Source: Mycoemilia scoparia (Eukaryota; Kickxellomycota; Kickxellomycetes; Kickxellales; Kickxellaceae). Taken from it: a stretch of 11,057 nt of DNA. Below, one piece after another: positions 1 through 8,318 of this stretch (its first letter is position 1; the number at the start of each line of letters is the position of its first letter). A program made the translations under genes and the position numbers. The notes beneath the pieces were generated by a model that saw only the letters and a program-made list of their open reading frames with translations, was not told the origin of the DNA and searched no databases. The stretch is from the NCBI GenBank assembly GCA_027575805.1, contig JANBPU010000440.1, forward strand, positions 1 through 11,057, read 5' to 3'.

Positions 1-163
1 AAGGTTGAAAATCCAAACCACACTTTTTGACTTGAACCTGTGAAGTACCAATTTTGGCTGAGGATTTATCAGTAAAGCACTTGGGATTTATAGCTCTGTG
101 ATTCAAATGTTAATAAGCTAACTGAAATTTGAATTTGAGTCTGAATTTGTGATACAAATTTAA

Positions 164-177
164 ATCACGATCGTGAT
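164..177. repeat. perfect 14-bp palindrome
   Basis: ATCACGATCGTGAT is its own reverse complement across all 14 bases. The next flanking bases (a at 163, c at 178) do not pair. It could be a binding site for a dimeric regulator or simply chance in AT-rich DNA. No gene lies close by to decide. Confidence 0.5.
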
Positions 178-494
178 CAGATAATTAGAGCCAAGTATCA
201 ATAATCAACCTTATTTTGATAAACATGGGCACACAAGGCATTGTTTATTCCTATAAAAAGTAAACAGAAAACAGAACTTTCTGTTTGATTTTGTCAGACA
301 ATCTTTGTATTTTTAACCCTTTCATATACTATTACATATCTCTAGAAAAAAGATGGCAACACCAAGATCAAAAAGCCATGTTAAGGGTTGGTTGAGGGTT
401 GACATTGGTTTAACAACAACCCCAAACACCTCAAGCAGGACAGTGTTAAAAATGGCTTCTCATTTAGAATCTATGTACACGTAAGAAAACATAA

Positions 495-661
495 AAGATA
501 GAGGTGATTCCTAGAATAGTGACCATAATCACATGATCAACCCCCATAAGCATAATAATAAATTTTAAAGTACTAATATTTTTTATTTAAATTTATTATT
601 TTTACACTTATGAGTGATCATGTGATGGTGGTCACTATTCTAGGTGAGCGCCCAATATCTT
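495..661. repeat. MITE-like inverted-repeat hairpin element
   Basis: The left arm starting CCTAGAATAGTGACCA at 510 and the reverse complement of the right arm ending at 644 agree at 28 of the first 30 positions: 16 identical, 2 different (TA against CC), then 12 identical (ATCACATGATCA). After a small indel they share ATAAG. Weaker pairing extends outward to AAGATA (495-500) and TATCTT (656-661). The loop between the arms is about 60 bp and almost pure A/T. Arms of this length and identity around a short non-coding AT core are typical of miniature inverted-repeat transposable elements. There is no transposase, and I could not define a target-site duplication. An alternative is a transcribed hairpin. 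Confidence 0.55.
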
Positions 662-1142
662 ATATTATTACAAATTTACAATTATTTATTAATAAAATGC
701 CTACATTTTAGACATCCCTGGAAACCTGGTTTAATGTGAATTACATTCTTCCAAAGTTATTTGACAAGCCAAATCTAAAATGGCCACTGGAAGGCGAAAC
801 AGCTGATATATAAACCTAAAAACTTAGCACTGACCATTGGATATGCCTTAAAATGGATCACAGATTATCAATTGTACTCTTTTTTTAATCTTAGCAGTTT
901 AGTTTCTACCACTAATTTACATTGTATATAGCACATACTGGTACTAATACAAACCTTTTGCCATAAGTCTTTGGATTTTATTGGAAACAATATTCTTTGA
1001 AACAATCTAGAGATATCTAGACAAAACCAAAGAACTTAAGCGCATATGTAACTTGTCTTTGATAGACATTTGGTAAGCGAGTTAGTTAGTTAAGTTGAAA
1101 ACACATCAATGAAATAAAAGAAAAGACTGGCTGGTCCTTTAA

Positions 1143-1167
1143 CACACGCACACATACACACACACAT
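1143..1167. repeat. imperfect (CA)n microsatellite
   Basis: This is a run of CA dinucleotides interrupted by single G and T substitutions, lying in non-coding DNA. It has no evident function. Confidence 0.85.
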
Positions 1168-1617
1168 AGAAAGGCTTTGCCCTAACATTTAAACAGGGAA
1201 AACCCCCATTATTGACAGGAAAAAGTATGAATGTCTAGTTGGTTGAACAATAAAAGATTGTGAATTAGAGTGGCTTTTTGGACATACTCGGATATTCTTA
1301 AACTGTTTTCCTCACTCACTTGAGCTTTTCTCCCTCATTGTTTAGAAAAGAGATGTCTATTATATTGTAAGCTTGAATCGAGTATCTCCCCTTCCTATTA
1401 TTGTTCTCAGGAAAAGAGATCCGCACATCCACAACCACATGTACACACAAATGGATAAACAAACTAGGATAATCGAAACAAGAAGCAGTAAAAAAGAAAA
1501 GAAATTTGGTGGCACTCAAAGGAGGTTGTGATGTGGTTGAATTTCCTGCTTGCACTATGACCTTAGAATCCGATATATATCTGTGTTCCAAAGAGTTCTT
1601 TTAGCAGCATGTGCAAT

Positions 1618-1644
1618 AGTAGTAGTAGTAGTAGTAGTAGTAGT
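1618..1644. repeat. (AGT)9 microsatellite
   Basis: Nine uninterrupted AGT copies. In one frame this reads as a serine run inside a 68-codon open frame (1609-1815), but nothing around it looks like protein, so I treat it as a simple repeat. Confidence 0.9.
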
Positions 1645-1747
1645 AACTGGCTTACATACAGAAAAATCCCTATTTCCCCCATTCATTTTATTGAGACCAA
1701 TGGTATTTTTAGTTTAACAACACTAGTCCAATTCGGACTGATTTATA

Positions 1748-1763
1748 CATCCATCCATCCATC
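1748..1763. repeat. (CATC)4 tetranucleotide repeat
   Basis: Four copies of CATC in tandem in non-coding DNA. Confidence 0.7.
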
Positions 1764-2230
1764 ATTAGTTAAAATTAAAATGTGTTTGCATTTGTATTGG
1801 ATTGTAAAAAACTAGTCTTCTATGCAACTCATTTCCAATCCCCCCTAACTAACGTAATGGCAATGCAATTTGTCCAGATAGCAACCACATTAATTCTCAG
1901 CAACGGATAGTTGGGCCTACACAGCATGGGCCACAGTAAAAGTTGTGATACCAAGGCATTAGCCGATAACCGACATCTGCAGCAACAACATCCCCAAACT
2001 ATAATAATGATGTTACATGGACAAATTTATGTGTAAATGTATGTTAGCAATCTATTATCAAGACCGATCATTGTATCTTTGGGGAATAATAGAAACTAGC
2101 CATACATCCCACCAACAATACCTTTAAACCACACAAGCACATGTGCATCCAAAAGTAGATACATTGGGTCACATCTAGACTGCCTAACAACAATCACTGT
2201 GATGGTCAATAGACTAATTCTAAATTGAAC

Positions 2231-2248
2231 CACACACACACACACACA
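2231..2248. repeat. (CA)9 microsatellite
   Basis: Nine uninterrupted CA copies in the gene-free region upstream of the receptor gene. Confidence 0.9.
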
Positions 2249-2995
2249 AGCTGTATTTAAAAATATATTCCCACACTCTCGTTTAAATGGAACATACACA
2301 TCTTAAAACCCAAGAATACTGGATTTTTGTGGTTTGAGTTTTATTTTCCAAATAAAGAAAAAGAAAAGCTCACGCCCAATAACAACAACAAAAAGCAAAA
2401 TTATAAAGATGATGATGAACGGGAAAACTCAAATATGTCATTCATTTGTGTGGGAAATGTTTAAACTAAGTTTAGAGATATCCTAAAGTCCAAACAATCT
2501 GGACCCACAAAATAGACGTTTGTAAAAGACATTTTCCTCCCAAATTGTCAAAAAAACTCTCTCACAACTCAATTACGCAAAAGAGAGATGGAAGGGGTTT
2601 GGATGATTCATGAATTTAGTTTAGCCATTGCACCACAATTTGAGTTTAACAGCTATGGTGGTGCAGCAGCAACAGCAGCCTTCGGTACATTCTCAACATT
2701 CTTGGTTTTATGAACCGCCTCGCCATACAGATGTACTTAAAATGGAACATACTTTTCTATACTACTATAGCAGATAGACAATAGTATATTGTCATTACTA
2801 ACTTGCATATAATTCATACTTGTACATTTAGGATCCTATGTATGAACGCAAGGCAAAGTTTTTCCTAATGAATTGTGGAAAGTGCTTGCTCGCACTATGA
2901 CAGATATACAGAGACATTGAAAACATTGAAAGTGTGCGTATACATATATATATATATTCTTGAAGTAATTGGGATTTACTTTTGTTTATTTCTAT

Positions 2996-3070
2996 TCTTG
3001 GGGTTTCTTTAAACTCTATTTCTCTCTATCTCTATTTTTTCTTTATCTCTATCTTTAATTCTCTGATTTC
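2996..3070 (+). promoter_or_regulatory. pyrimidine-rich tract upstream of the receptor gene
   Basis: The plus strand here is dominated by T and C, with TCTCTCTATCTCTATTTTTT-type runs, and ends about 95 bases before the receptor ATG. Pyrimidine-rich stretches near the transcription start are common in fungal promoters. A core-promoter or 5'-leader role is inferred from position only, and no clear TATA box sits at the usual distance. Confidence 0.3.
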
Positions 3071-3163
3071 TTTTTTATATCCATTTGTTTATTATTATTC
3101 TACATGATTATAACCTAAATTAAAAAAATCACATACACAGAGATAAAAATCAGATAATCCACA

Positions 3164-5602
3164 ATGTCATCCTCAGGATTAAGCATATTCCCTCCCCACA
3201 CTCTAAATCCCCATGACTCCTCATCCATCATACCCATCTCATCAACCCCATCCCAAAACGGTCAATCAGGAGGAGGAGGGGGAGGAGGGGGAGGAGGGGG
3301 AATGTACTATACTGTAGTCCACGCACGTATAACAGGCCTAATCCAAACCGTAACAGCCCTAAGTGCCCTAAACATCCCTCTCTGCGTCATAGTAATAGGC
3401 ACAGTTCTATTCTACGCCCGCAAACACGACATGATCGACCGTGTCTCATTCCGACTCTCCGCCTCAATAGCCCTCGGCGACATCATGTACTCCATAATCC
3501 AACTAATCGTCAACGACGAGAAATTCACCGACAAACTGTCCGAAATGCAGCTCCGCACCCTGTTCTTTTTCCATCTCACAAGTTACAATGTTCTTGTATT
3601 CGTAACCGCCTGTATTGCGTTCCATCTCCATCTCACCGCCCTGCTTGGAAAACAGAAGCTGGCCAGGAAATTCAGCCCCTACTATGAGCTGGTGTCCTGG
3701 ACAGTAGCTGCTCTTGTTGCCCACCCGATGTTTTATGTCTACAATCGGTGCATGAAAATCCGCGGGCTGAATATTATAATTATGGCCGACCATTCGTTGA
3801 CTAGAATTCGGGTTATTGTGTGGGGCATGTATGGGTGGTGTGCCCTGGCTTTGCTGTATTGCCTGTTTGTGTGTGCATTGGTTATTGGAAGATTGTTGCC
3901 TGTTTGGAAACAAGTTCGGCAAACCACTATGCCTAATAATAACAACAACAACAACAACAACAATAATAATAATAATAATAATAACATCAACTGTCCTAAT
4001 AATCAGGTGGAGGATAGTAGTGTGGTTAATACGACCACAGGGGAGGGTAACTTTGTTTTGGCACACGGTGATGATGACAAGATGGGTCGGGGTGGATCCA
4101 AAGCAATAGTAGTTGAGCAGAATTTATCAACATTCCATAACTCCAACTCCAACTCCAACAATAATGGGAATGTGGTGGTGATTGAAAATAATGGATTCCA
4201 AGAATACCAACCACCCAAACGTCGCAGAAGTAGTGGAAACAGTGCATATGCTGCCACAAACAACTATCCTCGTAAATTTTCAGAGCTAAGTTATTTGAGT
4301 GACGGGGGAGCCAGCAATTATGGCGGTGGTGGTCGTTACTATTATAACAACAACAACAACAACTTGAGAATGCCAGAATCATCCGGATCTTCGTATTATG
4401 GTGGTGAATCCAAACTCGTAGTAACATCTGCCCAGCTGTTTGGAACTGCAGGAAACAACAACACCCCCAACAACAAACGCAGCAGGTATCAAGAAAAACG
4501 ACGTCGTGAAGTTCGATTTGCTGTTCTCCGAATTATTCTCTATGTCTTGATTCCGCTCATTACATCTCCAATTATGCCTGCCTACTTATCGATCGTAAAT
4601 CCCAGTATCGTGTTAGCAAATGTAACCATCGTGTTGCCAAATTTGGGCGGGCTGATCAACTTTTTGATATTCGTTATTAACCCGAATTTGGATCCAATGT
4701 GGTTTGGGGTTAGAAAAAGGCTTGTCGTGTGGTTTCGTAGGAGTAGATGGGTTTTGGGAAGTGTTGCGCCGCTTGGTAGGCCACGTCTTCCATCGCAGTC
4801 ACAGTGTCTACAGCAGCAGCAGTATACTCAGCCACAGGTGGTGCCGCCATCTCCCACTACCACTCCATCTTCTTCAACGGCTGCTGCTGCTGCTGCTACA
4901 GCTACTTGTACTCCAGGAGGCACTGGCGGTATGAATACACCACAAAGAGGACTAATTGAAATCCCATCAACATCTCACCTAAACAGCAGCAGCAGCAACA
5001 ACAACAACAACAACAACGAAAATGAGCTGGATAATGGTCATAGTGGATGGAAATGGAAAGGAACAAACAATATTCCCAGATTTTCATTTAGTAGGCCAAC
5101 TGGTGTTGGTAGCTCTGATGCTGGTGGTGCTCGTAGAAATACTCATAGTGGAAGTACTGGGACTAGTAACAATGGCGAAGGATATGGAAATCATAATATG
5201 GGTGGTGGTAGTGCAGTTTGTATTATGACGACCAATGTTGTCCACGATTCTGCTGCTGCTGGTGGTGGTGGTGGTGGTGCTATTGCTATTGGAGGAAAAA
5301 TATCAAGATCAGAAAGTTTTTATATTCCTGAAAACGAAGATGATGAAAATGATGATGGTCTTGGGAAAGATAACCACCATCAGTATCCTCAGGGTCTGCA
5401 TCAGCATCGGAGGGTAGAGTCAAGACAAAGTAATAATTTCGGTCATAGTATTGAACCGATTCTTGAACATATTAATGATGGTGACATTAATGGTGGTGGG
5501 GGAAGACCTACTCAGCCTATGGTTCCAATGTCTGCTAACTCTATTAGTGAACAAAGTGAAATTACGGTCAATAGTTTATCAAATTCTCGCATTATAATCT
5601 AA
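3164..5602 (+). CDS. 7-transmembrane G-protein-coupled-receptor-like protein, Asn-rich third loop
   Basis: This single 812-codon frame has no introns. Residues 1-46 form a polar N-terminus ending in an 11-Gly run. Hydrophobic segments follow at about 55-84, 95-116, 132-161, 174-193 and 214-245, then a roughly 200-residue hydrophilic loop (248-450) with a 17-Asn run at 258-274. The last two segments are at about 452-475 and 483-505, the latter ending in an NPxxDP motif (506-511) reminiscent of the NPxxY of helix 7. A tail of about 300 residues is rich in Asn, Gly, Ser, Gln and Ala. Seven segments with a huge Asn-rich third loop and a basic stretch (KRRRREV-like) just before segment 6 recall yeast Gpr1/Git3 nutrient receptors. 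Membership of that family is inference; it could be another fungal 7TM class. KRRRSS (352-357) fits a protein kinase A site (RRxS). Met47, just after the Gly run, is an alternative start. Ligand and G protein are unknown. Confidence 0.85.
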   Translation: MSSSGLSIFPPHTLNPHDSSSIIPISSTPSQNGQSGGGGGGGGGGGMYYTVVHARITGLIQTVTALSALNIPLCVIVIGTVLFYARKHDMIDRVSFRLSASIALGDIMYSIIQLIVNDEKFTDKLSEMQLRTLFFFHLTSYNVLVFVTACIAFHLHLTALLGKQKLARKFSPYYELVSWTVAALVAHPMFYVYNRCMKIRGLNIIIMADHSLTRIRVIVWGMYGWCALALLYCLFVCALVIGRLLPVWKQVRQTTMPNNNNNNNNNNNNNNNNNINCPNNQVEDSSVVNTTTGEGNFVLAHGDDDKMGRGGSKAIVVEQNLSTFHNSNSNSNNNGNVVVIENNGFQEYQPPKRRRSSGNSAYAATNNYPRKFSELSYLSDGGASNYGGGGRYYYNNNNNNLRMPESSGSSYYGGESKLVVTSAQLFGTAGNNNTPNNKRSRYQEKRRREVRFAVLRIILYVLIPLITSPIMPAYLSIVNPSIVLANVTIVLPNLGGLINFLIFVINPNLDPMWFGVRKRLVVWFRRSRWVLGSVAPLGRPRLPSQSQCLQQQQYTQPQVVPPSPTTTPSSSTAAAAAATATCTPGGTGGMNTPQRGLIEIPSTSHLNSSSSNNNNNNNENELDNGHSGWKWKGTNNIPRFSFSRPTGVGSSDAGGARRNTHSGSTGTSNNGEGYGNHNMGGGSAVCIMTTNVVHDSAAAGGGGGGAIAIGGKISRSESFYIPENEDDENDDGLGKDNHHQYPQGLHQHRRVESRQSNNFGHSIEPILEHINDGDINGGGGRPTQPMVPMSANSISEQSEITVNSLSNSRIII
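3269..3301 (+). repeat. 11-glycine tract, GGA/GGG codons
   Basis: Eleven consecutive Gly codons (GGA and GGG only) lie immediately before Met47 and the first transmembrane segment of the receptor. This purine-only stretch is prone to length variation. Confidence 0.9.
3935..3985 (+). repeat. 17-asparagine tract in the receptor's third loop
   Basis: Seventeen Asn codons are arranged in blocks: AAT copies, then a block of AAC, then AAT again, closing with AAC. The block structure suggests expansion by replication slippage rather than codon-by-codon selection. On the other strand it produces long artefactual open frames of Ile, Val or Leu. Confidence 0.9.
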
Positions 5603-6008
5603 TTCCTTTTATTTATTTTTATTTTATCTTTAGTTTTGGCGTTTTTTAGTATCAAGTTTTATTAAATTATATCCCAAGTCTCTTATCATCTAATGTAGTG
5701 GTTGGATGAATGCAAGTCAATGAAAACTTAATATCACTAATTAACCATCACTGCAGCCATAAGAAATATTTGAGTATGAGGATTAGACTGAATCATAATA
5801 TTAATCTTTGTGATGCAAATCTAAAACTACAAGAAAAAATACTACTGATAATAATAGATATTAGTAATGATTTAAAAATGAAACTACAGTAAAAATAAAT
5901 AGAACGATAGAGAGAGAAAAGCTCAAAATAAACCAAGAGAAAGTGTGTGTGTGTGTAAGATGCCAGAAAATATGTCATTGCAGCCCCATTTAACCACAGC
6001 TACCATCT
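5603..6008. other. convergent intergenic region (3' ends of receptor and DM9 genes)
   Basis: The receptor gene (plus) and the DM9 gene (minus) end facing each other, 406 bp apart. The stretch is AT-rich and has no coding potential I can support. On the plus strand, AATAAA hexamers occur at 5894-5899 and 5927-5932. On the minus strand, TTTATT-type (AATAAA) signals lie only near 5609-5620, next to the receptor stop. The two transcripts could therefore overlap at their 3' ends, but the polyadenylation sites are unproven. Confidence 0.5.
5943..5956. repeat. (GT)7 microsatellite
   Basis: Seven GT copies in the convergent intergenic region. Confidence 0.85.
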
Positions 6009-7345
6009 CTAACCACTATACGCAAGTACCAAATACTCGTCTGCATGCTTTTCTTTCTTCTCATACCCATACACCATTCCTTTTTTGAATTGCGCCGACA
6101 CTTTTCCAATATAATCTCGACCATTTTTATTCTTGCGCCCCACATATAACGGCTCACCTCCCATTTTCTCATACCCTCCAACCACGGGTTTCCATTTCAA
6201 GTGCCGTGTATTAATTTTGCCTTCACATGGCTTCCATTCTACTAAACTAGGTGGCGCACAAAGAACTTCGAATCCTTCAGAGACTTCGTGGACTTTTCCT
6301 CCATAAGCAATTGTACAATGCTTCGCTTTATAATTTATTGTGCCTGGATGTTTACCGCCTTTGTAGGGAGCCCGGCCGATATAGAATGGTTGGCCGCTTT
6401 CTAAACCTGCTACCAGCGCTGTGGTAGGTATCCGGCTACACATACACATCATCATCATTATCATCATTAGGAGGGTGAGGAAGAAAGGTTATATATACAA
6501 ATCATAAACCAACAATTCATCAGTTAGCATCAACTGTAATATATTGGGATTTGGGTTGGTGGTTTTGCTTACTTATTAGTAACTGCAACCCATTCGACTT
6601 TAGGTGCTTGTTGATTATATTGCATACCTGCTCGAACACTTGGTTGTGGTCCTGCTGCTTGTTGTTGTTGTTGCTGTGGTCGGAATGTTTGGCTTCCAAT
6701 GCTACTGCTACCCATAGATCCCATTGATGCGCTGCTTATATATGGTGAAGAGCCTGTTGGGGGTCTAGGAGGTTGGTGCTGCTGCTGTTGGTGTTGGGGA
6801 GGTGGTGGTGGTGGTGGTCTAGAATATGGATTACCACCATACCCTCCTCCTGGAGGACCACCCCCTGAATAGCCAACTGGTGGATAAACTGATCCGCCGC
6901 CGCCGCCGCCGCCTTGACTATAATTTATTCCTGGATTTTGTCCCGTTGGTGGAGGATATAACGATGAACCCATTTGTGGTCCTGGTGGTGGACGTTTATT
7001 TGGGATCACAAAACCGCCTGGTTCAGCACCACCACCACCACCGTTTGGTCTTTGGGGTGGTGGATACGGAGCTGGACCTCCGCCCATTCCGTTGTAATTT
7101 GGAGGTGGTGGGCCACCACCATACATGCTTCTGCTTGCATTGTACTGGGAGGAAGTGTTGTGTTGAAGAGGTGGTGGGTATGCGTTGTTGCTGGCGTCGT
7201 TGGCACCTGGGAATGACGTAGACATTGGACCCGCCCCGACAGCTGGGTTATTATACAATTCGCTGGGTCGATTATTTATCTGAGGAGGATAAGGAGCCTG
7301 ACCTCCCCCGTAGTTTGGTCGTTGTTGATATGATGATGGATTCAT
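6009..7345 (-). CDS. two-repeat DM9 protein with Pro/Gly/Tyr/Gln-rich N-terminal half
   Basis: The gene has two exons, 7345-6573 and 6435-6009 (773 + 427 nt), giving 399 residues and a TAG stop. Splicing with donor GTAAGC (6572) and acceptor TGTAG (ending 6436) turns AA|C into Asn258 and completes a DM9 repeat that is otherwise cut in two. DM9-1 spans about 252-318 (W252, then RIPTTALVAG, FYIGRA, PGTI, C298, YGGK, EVL). DM9-2 spans about 325-397 (W325, VVGGYE, PLYVGR, IGKV, EYLVL). DM9 repeats are known from insect and mollusc proteins; a mollusc member binds mannose as a lectin, and others act in the cytosol during infection. Carbohydrate binding here is inference. Residues 1-250 are low complexity: five YPP motifs (19, 56, 94, 130, 154), Gly7, Pro7 and Gln6 runs, and almost no Lys or acidic residues. 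There is no signal peptide or membrane segment, so the protein is probably cytosolic. Met at 7345 is chosen because upstream codons look non-coding and a TATA box lies 70 bases before it. Confidence 0.88.
6436..6572 (-). other. 137-nt intron of the DM9 gene
   Basis: On the minus strand the intron opens with GTAAGC and closes with TGTGTAG. A CTAAT branch-point-like sequence lies about 35 bases before the acceptor. It is a phase 2 intron interrupting an asparagine codon at the beginning of the first DM9 repeat, exactly where the low-complexity half meets the lectin-type half. The match of the joined protein to the DM9 pattern across the junction is the main support. Confidence 0.85.
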
Positions 7346-7413
7346 TATATTATATATAAAATAGAAATAAGAATAGAGTCTAGGACGAACAAGTGTTTGG
7401 AGATACAAAAGGG

Positions 7414-7421
7414 CTTTTATA
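7414..7421 (-). promoter_or_regulatory. TATA box of the DM9 gene
   Basis: On the minus strand this reads TATAAAAG, a full consensus TATA element, 69-76 bases upstream of the ATG at 7345. Transcription would then start about 30 bases further on, leaving a leader of roughly 40 nt. A minus-strand TGACTCA-like core (plus-strand TGACTC at 7469-7474, the Gcn4/AP-1 type) lies about 50 bases further upstream. Confidence 0.5.
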
Positions 7422-7586
7422 TGCCTTTTTAATAAACTGGAAAGATGTATGACAAAATGCGAGGTGAATGACTCTGCGTCCCTGAAATTACTTGTATGAG
7501 TTTATATGCGACGACGTAACAGCCTATGATTTTCCCAGTAAAGTCTGAATGAGTGCAAGGTCAGTGTGCGGGCGTGACTTTCTTGG

Positions 7587-7594
7587 CCAATTGG
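7587..7594. promoter_or_regulatory. palindromic CCAAT element (CCAATTGG), proximal copy
   Basis: CCAATTGG reads as a CCAAT box on both strands and overlaps a TTGGCCAA. It lies about 245 bases upstream of the DM9 gene start. CCAAT boxes are bound by the HAP/NF-Y complex in fungi. Use by this gene is inferred from position. Confidence 0.3.
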
Positions 7595-7719
7595 AATTCA
7601 CAGTAAACCGCAGCGGAAGCAAACAACCAGACTTTTCTAACCTCTCTCTGGAGTCGCTGGGCGGGAACTTCTTTTATGGCAGCCTTGGCTAAAAGGAAAT
7701 AGAAAAGACCTAAGAGTAA

Positions 7720-7727
7720 CCAATTGG
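7720..7727. promoter_or_regulatory. palindromic CCAAT element (CCAATTGG), distal copy
   Basis: This is a second identical CCAATTGG, 133 bases further upstream of the DM9 gene than the first. The repetition of the same 8-mer in one promoter-sized region makes a regulatory role somewhat more likely than for either copy alone. Confidence 0.3.
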
Positions 7728-8304
7728 CAATTTATAAAGATAGAACAATAGAAGCCTTTATCTGTGTCCCTGTCCGTCTTCTCATCATGTAGGCTGCAAA
7801 ACCCCTCATTTATGATGGATTCTTTTAGTAAAAGCTGCCAAATGCCGCTGACAATCGACTTTATAATGTGAGAAGCCGGCGCTTATTGCCACTTTAATCC
7901 ACCTCCATACCTTCAAGTAACTATCCTGATTTATACAAAATGTTTCTCAAGTTTCTCATAGGATGCAACTAATACATTTAATAATGGACATATTGCCACG
8001 CCCAATTTTCCCTGAATCTGTCTCTCTCGTTGCTGTAGGCCCATTATGCACACAGCTGGCCAAAGCTATTTGTCCTGCTGCGGGTGAAGTGTCTGCGTGC
8101 ACATGAGATTGCATAAAGGCTCAGTTGAATACAAATTGCACTTATTTACGCATAGCCAAGAGAACCCCCATTTTGGCCTCTATTTTATCCAGTAGTGCCC
8201 TTATTACCTCCACACCATTAATCGAAAGTTAATCATTTTTCTATCCAATTCCTCCCCTTCTCTACCATCGCTTTAACCATGGAACCTTCCGCATGGAATT
8301 ATGC

Positions 8305-8318
8305 GTGTGTGTGTGTGT
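8305..8318. repeat. (GT)7 microsatellite
   Basis: Seven GT copies in the gene-poor region between the DM9 gene and BET2. Confidence 0.85.

Larger units (their letters stand above)
1..3163. other. long gene-free 5' region of the receptor gene
   Basis: No reading frame here shows a domain, a credible composition or splice logic that I can support. The stretch is AT-rich, with several microsatellites, a 14-bp palindrome and a hairpin element, which are listed separately. The last 200 bases before the receptor start contain a short TA run near 2943-2956 and a pyrimidine-rich tract, and probably include the receptor promoter and leader. A 40-codon open frame at 2655-2777 is noted under findings. 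A gene with many tiny exons could still be hidden here. Confidence 0.6.

Noticed and set aside
1316..1591. 91-codon minus-strand frame
   Set aside because: The composition is mixed, with no domain or supporting splice or promoter signals, so it is most likely chance.
2880..2920. GTGCTTGCTCGCAC hairpin followed by ATACAGAGA, resembling the start of U6 snRNA
   Set aside because: The invariant U6 central region and box sequences are absent downstream, so the likeness is limited to a few bases.
3503..4066. 187-codon open frame on the minus strand inside the receptor gene
   Set aside because: It is the reverse of the receptor's membrane segments and Asn tract. Its Ile and Val runs are the complement of AAT/AAC repeats, and no domain is visible.
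4003..4427. Overlapping minus-strand frames of 86 and 133 codons
   Set aside because: They arise from the biased codons of the receptor's third loop and have no start context, splice partners or recognisable motif.
6826..7221. 131-codon plus-strand frame opposite the DM9 gene exon 1
   Set aside because: It is the complement of Pro/Gly repeats, giving His, Arg and Leu runs. The minus-strand reading continues into a complete DM9 domain and is preferred.
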